A stretch of 7,072 bases of DNA from CAYFWF01 sp964346815. Lineage in GTDB: Bacteria > Acidobacteriota > Aminicenantia > Aminicenantales > Aminicenantaceae. The notes under the pieces are model-generated. The model saw nothing but the letters and a program-made list of their open reading frames with translations, was not told the DNA's origin and searched no databases. Each line of letters opens with the position of its first letter. Positions within the stretch are counted from its first letter, which is position 1. The stretch spans positions 1 through 7,072 of the forward strand of contig CAYFWF010000020.1 of assembly GCA_964346815.1 (NCBI GenBank). Direction: 5' to 3'. Both the position numbers and the translations under genes were made by a program. Shown here piece after piece: positions 1-5,651 of the stretch.

Positions 1-97
1 GTCCGCATGGTGCGTTTAAAGGCAAAACGCCCTATGAAGCATTGAGGAGTATGTTAGAATAAATGAGATATTGTGCGGGAGGGTATGAAGTATTACA
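1..97 (+). mobile_element. Right-end fragment of an insertion sequence (rve/DDE transposase type)
   Basis: The left edge of the window lies inside an insertion sequence. Bases 3-62 encode the end of a DDE integrase-core transposase, followed by about 35 non-coding bases. From base 98 the sequence reads continuously as a CusA-type efflux pump, so the element boundary lies between the transposase stop (62) and about 98. I place it at 97 because the bases there end in ACA, the usual right terminus of IS481/IS3-like elements, and the pump resumes at the next codon. The other terminal repeat and the target duplication are outside the window, so the exact end and the family are inferred. Confidence 0.6.
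3..62 (+). CDS. Transposase, C-terminal end (partial, runs in from the left)
   Basis: Bases 3-62 read PHGAFKGKTPYEALRSMLE and then TAA. The HGA-x-x-GKTPYE-x-L signature is the typical C-terminal end of integrase-core (rve) transposases of the IS481/IS3 superfamily, usually preceded by a 'YN-x-x-RP' stretch that would lie just outside the window. The catalytic DDE residues are also outside. The frame is too short to appear as a normal ORF but matches this family tail closely. Whether the full enzyme is intact cannot be told from here. Confidence 0.7.
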   Translation, partial: PHGAFKGKTPYEALRSMLE

Positions 98-562
98 CCC
101 TTTGCCCTAGTCGGAGGCATCTGGCTGATGTGGCTGAGCGGCTACAACATGAGCGTGGCTGTTGGAGTTGGATTTATTGCGTTGGCTGGAGTAGCTGCTG
201 AAACAGGGGTTGTGATGCTTCTCTACATCGATAATGCTTACAAGGACCGATTGAAGCACGGACAAATGAACACTCGGAATGACCTTCGCGAGGCTGTCAT
301 ATATGGAGCCGTAGAAAGAGTTCGCCCAAAGCTGATGACGGTTACGACCACCATAGTCGGGCTACTTCCTATCATGTGGGGACACGGTACGGGCTCCCAA
401 GTTATGAAGAGGATCGCCGCTCCAATGGTCGGAGGATTGGTCACATCGACGATTCTCACCCTGATCGTTATCCCCGCGATCTATTACCTCTGGCGTGGAA
501 GAAAATTCAAAGAAAAAGAAGAAGGAGACAGAGACGCTGCAGAAGAGAAGGAAAAGAAATAA
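98..562 (+). pseudogene. cusA: Heavy-metal RND efflux pump (CusA/CzcA family), C-terminal remnant
   Basis: About 154 residues remain of a family normally about 1040 residues long. CusA/CzcA pumps are inner-membrane proton antiporters that export Cu(I)/Ag(I) or divalent metals through a CusCBA-like tripartite complex. The remnant starts at PFALVGGIW and carries the family stretches GFIALAGVAAE, a GAVERVRPK segment, a GLLPIMWG segment and RIAAPMVGG, which cover roughly the last three transmembrane helices. It ends in a charged Lys/Glu-rich tail. The matching frame begins abruptly next to the insertion sequence and a stop lies just upstream in frame (86-88). The first Met in the frame (base 128) lies inside a membrane helix and has no ribosome binding site. 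The pump porter domains are absent, so this copy cannot work. The subfamily (Cu/Ag rather than Co/Zn/Cd) is judged from similarity to CusA of this C-terminal part only. The missing 5' part may lie beyond the element. Confidence 0.85.
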
Positions 563-581
563 AGCGTATAGAAGAATTATT

Positions 582-610
582 TTGACTGCGACTTCCTGCT
601 GTGCTATAAG
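582..610 (+). promoter_or_regulatory. Sigma70-type promoter for carAB
   Basis: TTGACT (582-587) and TATAAG (605-610) are separated by exactly 17 bases, and a TG one base upstream of the -10 (602-603) makes it an extended -10. Transcription would start near 617 and leave a leader of about 77 bases before carA. It lies 20 bases after the efflux remnant ends, so carAB need not depend on read-through from the broken gene. The leader has a T-run at 671-676 but no stem strong enough to call an attenuator. Confidence 0.6.
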
Positions 611-693
611 TAATGAAAAATTGAATGAGTTAACAGCAAACTCGGGGATGCGAGAACTCCAAGGGATGTCTTTTTTCCTGGATTCTTCTTGAA

Positions 694-1758
694 ATGGATG
701 AAGTCACTCTTATACTTGAGGACGGCACAGAATTTTCAGGAGAATCCTTCGGAACCGAAAAATCTCTTTCAGGTGAGGTCGTTTTTAATACCGGCATGGT
801 CGGTTATTTTGAGTCTTTAACCGATCCCAGCTACAGGGGCCAGATTCTTGTCCTCACCTATCCGCTTATCGGGAATTACGGCGTACCAGGGGAAAAGGCT
901 GATGGTGATCTTTCCCTTCATTTCGAGTCAGACCGGATTCATGCTTCGGCATTGATCGTCTCCGATTACTCTTTTTCTCATAATCATTGGAATGCGGCTC
1001 AAAGTCTATCCGACTGGTTGAAACAGCAGGGGATTCCTGCCTTGCACCGTGTTGACACACGAGCACTGACCAAGCGATTGAGAGAAAAAGGCACGATGCT
1101 CGGGAAGATTGTCTTTGATAAAGATATCGCACTTTACGATCCCAACAAGGAGAATCTCATCCAGAAGGTTTCGGTCCCGGAACCGGTCATCTACAATGAT
1201 AAAGGGGAAAGGAAGATCATCGTCATCGATTGTGGAGTGAAATACAATATCCTCAGGTCTTTAATAGAGAGGGATTGTTGTGTCATCCGTGTACCCTGTG
1301 ACTTTGATTTTCTGGATCGTTCCTTTGATGGTGTCGTGATCTCTAATGGACCCGGTGATCCAAAAGTGTGTCAGGAGACAATAGCCATAGTGAAAAAGTG
1401 TTTTGAAAAGAAAATCCCGACTTTTGGAATCTGTCTCGGAAACCAGTTGATGGCTCTTGCTGCTGGGGCCGACACTTTCAAGCTCAAATACGGCCATCGG
1501 AGCCAGAACCAGCCCTGTCTCCACGTGGGGACAAAGCGATGTTTCATAACATCCCAGAACCACGGATATGCCGTCGAGACAAATTCTTTGCCAAAAGATT
1601 GGGAACCTTGGTTTGAGAATGTGAACGACAGCACCAATGAAGGGATTCGGCATAGGCGTTTGCCCTTTATGTCTGTGCAGTTCCATCCAGAACATCGCCC
1701 TGGGCCTGTGGACACATCTTTTTTATTCGATACCTTCTTGGAGCTCCTTCAAAAATGA
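694..1758 (+). CDS. carA: Carbamoyl-phosphate synthase small (glutaminase) subunit CarA
   Basis: CarA hydrolyses glutamine and passes the ammonia to CarB for carbamoyl phosphate, the shared precursor of pyrimidines and arginine; it acts in the cytoplasm. The protein is 354 residues, slightly short of the usual 360-390. Residues 1-150 form the CarA N-terminal domain, with NTGMVGYFESLTDPSYRG at 32-49. Residues 172-354 form a class I glutamine amidotransferase with SNGPGDP at 217-223. The nucleophile is Cys247 in FGICLGNQ and the other catalytic residues are His331 and Glu333 in QFHPEH, so glutaminase activity should be intact. The segments KYGHRSQNQPC, TSQNHGYAVET and SVQFHPEH resemble the glutaminase domain of animal CAD more than E. 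coli CarA (KFGHHGGNHP). The start at 694 is the only ATG that gives the normal MxxxxLILEDG beginning, but no good Shine-Dalgarno precedes it. The stop overlaps the carB start by 4 bases. Confidence 0.96.
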   Translation: MDEVTLILEDGTEFSGESFGTEKSLSGEVVFNTGMVGYFESLTDPSYRGQILVLTYPLIGNYGVPGEKADGDLSLHFESDRIHASALIVSDYSFSHNHWNAAQSLSDWLKQQGIPALHRVDTRALTKRLREKGTMLGKIVFDKDIALYDPNKENLIQKVSVPEPVIYNDKGERKIIVIDCGVKYNILRSLIERDCCVIRVPCDFDFLDRSFDGVVISNGPGDPKVCQETIAIVKKCFEKKIPTFGICLGNQLMALAAGADTFKLKYGHRSQNQPCLHVGTKRCFITSQNHGYAVETNSLPKDWEPWFENVNDSTNEGIRHRRLPFMSVQFHPEHRPGPVDTSFLFDTFLELLQK

Positions 1759-4700
1759 AAAAAGTCATTCTGCTGGGGAGCGGAGCGCTTAAGATAGGAC
1801 AGGCAGGAGAGTTCGACTACTCGGGAAGCCAGGCTATAAAGGCTTTAAAAGAAGAGGGAATCAGCGTCGTTTTGGTCAATCCCAATATTGCTACCATCCA
1901 GACATCCGAGGCTCTCGCAGACAAGATTTATTTCCTCCCAGTCACCCCTTATTTTGTGGAAAGAATTATCGAAAAAGAAAGGCCGGATGGTATACTCCTT
2001 GGTTTCGGAGGACAGACAGCGTTGAACTGTGGAGTGGAACTGCATGACAAGGGTGTATTCCAAAGATTTGACGTCGAGGTTTTGGGCACTTCTATCCAAG
2101 CCATCAAAGACAGTGAGGACCGGAAAAATTTTGTAGAAAGGTTGACAGAGATAAACCTGAAGGTTCCCCGGAGTATTGCTGTCACATCGGTGCCACAGGC
2201 CTTGGCGGCTGCAGAAAAAATCGGTTATCCTGTGATGGCCAGAGTCGCTTATGCTCTTGGCGGCCTGGGTTCGGGCATCTCCTATGATGAAGAAGAGCTC
2301 CTGGATACCGCCAAGAAAGCTTTTGCTTTCACCAATCAGATCCTCATTGAAGAATATCTGGAGGGGTGGAAAGAGGTGGAGTACGAAGTCGTCAGAGACA
2401 GTTTTGACAACTGCATCACGGTCTGTAACATGGAGAATTTCGATCCCATGGGGATCCACACTGGGGAAAGTATCGTCATCGCCCCTTCTCAGACACTGAC
2501 AAATCAGGAGTACCATAAACTCAGAGATATTTCCATAAAGGTCATCAGACACTTGGGTATTATCGGAGAATGCAATATCCAATTTGCCCTGGATAGGAAG
2601 AGCGATGATTATAGGATCATCGAAGTCAATCCACGGCTTTCCAGAAGCAGCGCCCTGGCCTCAAAAGCGACAGGATATCCTCTTGCTTTTATCGCGGCTA
2701 AACTGGCCTTGGGCTATTCCTTGATCGATCTGCCCAACTCGATAACCAAGAAAACCATGGCCTGTTTTGAACCTGCCCTTGATTATGTTGTGGTCAAGAT
2801 TCCCCGCTGGGATTTGACCAAGTTCAAGAGAGCTTCGAAGAAAATCGGGAGCGAGATGAAAAGCGTTGGAGAGGTGATGGCCATAGGTCGGATGTTTGAA
2901 GAAGCTCTGCAAAAAGCACTTCGCATGCTGCAGGTCGGGATGTACGGGCTGGTCTGTAATGATATCTCCTTCGACGATTTGGAGACAGAACTCAGGAATC
3001 CGACCGATAAACGGATCTTTGCCATTGCCGAAGCGGTGAAACATTTCTCTATTGAGGAGATTCATGCTTTAACCCTGATCGACCGATGGTTTCTGTACAA
3101 AATCAAAAATATCGGAGACCTGGAACAGAAGCTGAGTGAGCGGGATTACCGAGATTTCCCGAGAGATTTATTGGTCAAAGCCAAACAGCACGGATTTTCC
3201 GATAAACAGATTGCCCTTCTTTGTGACAAAGGAGAGCTGGATATTCGCGATCTGAGAAAACGGCAAAACGTCCAGCCTGTTGTGAAGCAAATCGACACCT
3301 TGGCTGCCGAGTATCCAGCTCAGACGAATTACCTTTATCTCACCTACAACGGCTCAGAAGATGATATGGACTTTAGTGATAAAGATAAGGTCATTGTGCT
3401 TGGTTCAGGTTCCTATCGAATCGGTTCGTCTGTGGAGTTCGACTGGTGCTGTGTCAACGCCGTGATCAGCCTGAGAGGCCTGGGGTATAAAACCATCATG
3501 ATCAACTACAATCCAGAAACAGTCAGCACGGATTATGATATCTGCGATCAGCTCTATTTTGATGAATTGAGTTTTGAAACAGTTGCCGATATCTACGAGA
3601 AGGAATCACCTGAAGGACTCATCATATCTATGGGAGGACAGATTCCGAATAACCTTGCGATGAAATGCAATCAGTATGGTTTTAACATCCTCGGGACGTC
3701 TCCTTTGAGCATAGACAATGCGGAAAACAGACATAAATTCTCGGCACTGCTGGATGAGCTGGGAATCGACCAGCCTGAATGGAAGGAGCTCACCGATATT
3801 GAAGCGGCTAAATCCTTTGCCAGCAGTGTGGGTTATCCTGTTCTTGTGAGACCGAGTTATGTTCTCAGCGGAGCAGCCATGTCGGTAGCCCTGAATGATG
3901 CAGAGCTCATTCACTATTTGGAGAAAGCCTCCCGCGTAAGTCCTGAATATCCTGTGGTCATCAGTAAGTTCATAGAAGACGCCAAAGAGATCGAGATCGA
4001 TGCTGTGGCCAAGAAAGGGGAATTGTTTATCTATGCCATCTGTGAACACGTCGAGAATGCAGGAGTCCATTCCGGAGATGCCACCATGGTTCTGCCTCCG
4101 CAGAGAACCTATCTGGAAACGACAAGACGGATGAAAAGGATTGCCAGGCAAATTGCTCAATCTTTGGAAATAAACGGACCTTTCAACATTCAGTTTATCG
4201 CCAAAGATAATGAAGTGAAAGTCATCGAATGCAACTTAAGAGCGTCACGCTCATTCCCCTTTGTCTCCAAGATATTCAAATTGAACTTCATCGATATAGC
4301 AACCAAGATTATCATGGGAGAGGATGTGCCAAGAATAGACAAGTCCTGCTTCGAATTGGACTATGTGGGTGTCAAAGCTCCACAGTTTTCCTTCACACGC
4401 ATCAAGGGTGCAGACCCGATTTTGAGCGTGGAGATGGCTTCGACAGGGGAAGTAGCGTGTATCGGAGACAATTTCGAAGAAGCCTTTTTAAAAGCCCTGT
4501 TGTCTGTGGGATTTCGGCTGCCGAAAAAAAACATCATGCTGTCCACTGGTCCGTTCGAGAGCAAAGCCAAATTTCTTCCCCACGCAAAGAGATTGATAGA
4601 CCTCGGTTTCAACCTGTATGCCACTCGGGGCACGGCAGATTTTATGAAATACAATGGTATCCATTCAGAGATTCTATACTGGCCGCTCGAAAAAAAAGAA

Positions 4701-4925
4701 CCCAACGCGCTAAGCTATATTCAGGAATTGAAGCTGGATCTGATCATCAACATTCCTAAAAGCGTCGATGAGCAGGAACTGACAAACGATTACATCTTGC
4801 GAAGAAAAGCGGTGGATTTCAACATCCCACTGATCACCAATTTGCAATTTGCAGAGCGATTCATCGATGCGATCTCCAGAACGGGGGTTGATGAATTGAG
4901 CATCAAATCCTGGGACGAATACTAA
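1755..4925 (+). CDS. carB: Carbamoyl-phosphate synthase large subunit CarB
   Basis: CarB makes carbamoyl phosphate from bicarbonate, ammonia supplied by CarA and two ATP. The protein is 1056 residues, close to the normal length of about 1070, and complete. It contains two homologous halves. The first is the carboxy-phosphate synthetic unit, with GSGALKIGQAGEFDYSGSQ at 8-26, ATP-grasp motifs such as YALGGLGSG at 166-174, and EVNPRLSRSSALASKATGYP at 290-309. A helical linker covers about 400-545. The second is the carbamoyl-phosphate unit, with GSGSYRIGSSVEFDW at 550-564, RPSYVLSGAAM at 699-709, EHVENAGVHSGDAT at 764-777 and ECNLRASRSFPFVSK at 825-839. An MGS-type allosteric domain occupies about 922-1056. 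The wording of both halves follows the Bacteroidota/eukaryotic branch (CAD, CPS1) rather than E. coli. The ATGA overlap with carA implies translational coupling, helped by GGAG at 1740-1743. Confidence 0.97.
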   Translation: MKKVILLGSGALKIGQAGEFDYSGSQAIKALKEEGISVVLVNPNIATIQTSEALADKIYFLPVTPYFVERIIEKERPDGILLGFGGQTALNCGVELHDKGVFQRFDVEVLGTSIQAIKDSEDRKNFVERLTEINLKVPRSIAVTSVPQALAAAEKIGYPVMARVAYALGGLGSGISYDEEELLDTAKKAFAFTNQILIEEYLEGWKEVEYEVVRDSFDNCITVCNMENFDPMGIHTGESIVIAPSQTLTNQEYHKLRDISIKVIRHLGIIGECNIQFALDRKSDDYRIIEVNPRLSRSSALASKATGYPLAFIAAKLALGYSLIDLPNSITKKTMACFEPALDYVVVKIPRWDLTKFKRASKKIGSEMKSVGEVMAIGRMFEEALQKALRMLQVGMYGLVCNDISFDDLETELRNPTDKRIFAIAEAVKHFSIEEIHALTLIDRWFLYKIKNIGDLEQKLSERDYRDFPRDLLVKAKQHGFSDKQIALLCDKGELDIRDLRKRQNVQPVVKQIDTLAAEYPAQTNYLYLTYNGSEDDMDFSDKDKVIVLGSGSYRIGSSVEFDWCCVNAVISLRGLGYKTIMINYNPETVSTDYDICDQLYFDELSFETVADIYEKESPEGLIISMGGQIPNNLAMKCNQYGFNILGTSPLSIDNAENRHKFSALLDELGIDQPEWKELTDIEAAKSFASSVGYPVLVRPSYVLSGAAMSVALNDAELIHYLEKASRVSPEYPVVISKFIEDAKEIEIDAVAKKGELFIYAICEHVENAGVHSGDATMVLPPQRTYLETTRRMKRIARQIAQSLEINGPFNIQFIAKDNEVKVIECNLRASRSFPFVSKIFKLNFIDIATKIIMGEDVPRIDKSCFELDYVGVKAPQFSFTRIKGADPILSVEMASTGEVACIGDNFEEAFLKALLSVGFRLPKKNIMLSTGPFESKAKFLPHAKRLIDLGFNLYATRGTADFMKYNGIHSEILYWPLEKKEPNALSYIQELKLDLIINIPKSVDEQELTNDYILRRKAVDFNIPLITNLQFAERFIDAISRTGVDELSIKSWDEY

Positions 4926-4946
4926 AGACTTCTTTAACCAATTTTT

Positions 4947-4966
4947 GGAGGGGAAAGATGTTGTAA
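4947..4966 (+). other. Strong SD with an aborted two-codon reading frame (ATG TTG TAA)
   Basis: Within the 131-base gap between carB and the YHS gene, GGAGGGG (4947-4953) sits four bases before an ATG (4958), followed by one sense codon and TAA. This is a better ribosome site than that of carA. It could be the decayed start of a lost third gene, a minimal leader, or chance. No longer reading frame follows in the gap. Confidence 0.3.
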
Positions 4967-4995
4967 AAAAGGATTCTGCACAATTTTTTAATAAC

Positions 4996-5023
4996 TTGAC
5001 AATATCTATAAAAAATGTAAAAA
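4996..5023 (+). promoter_or_regulatory. Candidate promoter for the YHS-domain gene
   Basis: A perfect -35 hexamer TTGACA lies at 4996-5001. Sixteen bases further is TAAAAA (5018-5023), a fair -10 preceded by TG at 5016-5017. The next hexamer, TAGTAT (5024-5029), is 22 bases from the -35, which is too far for a standard spacing. Transcription would begin about 20-30 bases before the start codon at 5057. The surrounding DNA is very AT-rich, so the -10 choice is uncertain. Confidence 0.45.
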
Positions 5024-5046
5024 TAGTATGAAATAAGACAACATAT

Positions 5047-5052
5047 GGAGGT
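5047..5052 (+). promoter_or_regulatory. Ribosome binding site that fixes the YHS gene start
   Basis: GGAGGT matches the anti-Shine-Dalgarno and ends four bases before ATG 5057. An in-frame ATG at 5045 overlaps this site and so cannot be the start it serves. Translation therefore most likely begins at 5057, which removes four residues from the longest reading frame. Confidence 0.75.
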
Positions 5053-5056
5053 CCAA

Positions 5057-5635
5057 ATGACGAGATTCGCAAAAATGCTCCTCTTGATAATGGCTGTTTC
5101 CTTTGTGTTTGTGATGGTGACTACAGCAGATCAGAAGACGGATGAGATGGTCAAGTGTCCGGTGAGCGGAGAGGAAATAAAAAAATCTGAAGCTAAGGGA
5201 ACTTTTGAGTATGAAGGAAAGACCTATTATTTTTGCTGCGAAAACTGTAAAGAAAAATTCATGAAGAACCCTGAGAAATATGCTCACCAAGAGTCTCATG
5301 AAAGGCAGATGTGTGCCCATCATCATGCAGAAGATTCCACTGTTGATCCAGTATGTGGAATGAAGGTCAAGAAGTCTGAGGCTAAAGCCACTTATGAATA
5401 CGACGGAAAAACATATTACTTCTGTATGGAAGCCTGCAAGGATAAATTCGTTAAGGATCCAGAAAAGTATGTGAAGACGGATGGAGAAAAAGTTGTTTGT
5501 CCGGTGAGCGGAGAAGAAATCAACAAATCAGAAACAGCAGGGTCCCATGAATACAACGGAAAGACCTATTATTTCTGTTGCGATGGATGCAAAGAAAAGC
5601 TTTTGAAAGATCCCGAGAAATACATAAAGAAATAG
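5057..5635 (+). CDS. Exported protein with three YHS metal-binding domains
   Basis: The protein has 192 residues when started at 5057. Residues 1-24 form a signal peptide: Thr-Arg and Lys near the start, a hydrophobic core at 7-21, and a likely cut after TTA at 22-24. There is no lipobox Cys, so the product is probably periplasmic or secreted. Three YHS-type repeats of 42 residues follow at 34-75, 97-138 and 148-189. Each has an EYxGKTYYFC core, a second Cys four residues on, and a closing PEKY. Repeat 2 has the classic DPVCGMKV start; repeats 1 and 3 start CPVSGEEI instead and have a double Cys (60-61, 174-175). A His/Cys-rich linker with HQESH, Cys86 and HHH at 88-90 joins repeats 1 and 2. 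YHS domains occur in copper ATPases and other metal-handling proteins, so a copper or soft-metal binding or chaperone role is inferred. The substrate and partner are unknown. The gene has its own promoter and strong SD, and meets the PLP-enzyme gene tail to tail. Confidence 0.88.
   Translation: MTRFAKMLLLIMAVSFVFVMVTTADQKTDEMVKCPVSGEEIKKSEAKGTFEYEGKTYYFCCENCKEKFMKNPEKYAHQESHERQMCAHHHAEDSTVDPVCGMKVKKSEAKATYEYDGKTYYFCMEACKDKFVKDPEKYVKTDGEKVVCPVSGEEINKSETAGSHEYNGKTYYFCCDGCKEKLLKDPEKYIKK
5156..5623 (+). repeat. Three tandem YHS-coding repeats (5156-5281, 5345-5470, 5498-5623)
   Basis: Each unit is 126 bases and encodes 42 residues. Units 1 and 3 are still close at DNA level: both begin TGTCCGGTGAGCGGAGA and share AAAGACCTATTATTT in the core. 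Unit 2 is more diverged and keeps the ancestral DPVCGM start. The linkers differ (63 and 27 bases). The order suggests that unit 1 or 3 arose by copying the other rather than by stepwise tandem growth. Confidence 0.8.
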
Positions 5636-5651
5636 CCCTCCGAGACAATAC

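Noticed and set aside
128..562. Reading frame from ATG 128 as an intact small membrane protein
   Set aside because: The homology to CusA starts upstream of this ATG (at 98), the ATG lies within a membrane helix, and no ribosome site precedes it. It is a gene remnant.
617..693. Attenuator or pyrimidine-sensing leader before carA
   Set aside because: The only stems found are CTCG/CGAG (641-644 with 651-654) and a weak GGGG/CTCC pairing, neither next to the T-run at 671-676. The likely start site has an A-run, not the U-run used for reiterative transcription.
4923..4990. Rho-independent terminator after carB
   Set aside because: The inverted repeats here are made almost only of A-T pairs (TAAAGA/TCTTTA and TAAAAAA/TTTTTTA). 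A stable GC-rich stem followed by a T-run is absent.
5045..5056. ATG 5045 as start of the YHS gene
   Set aside because: It overlaps the GGAGGT ribosome site that properly serves ATG 5057.
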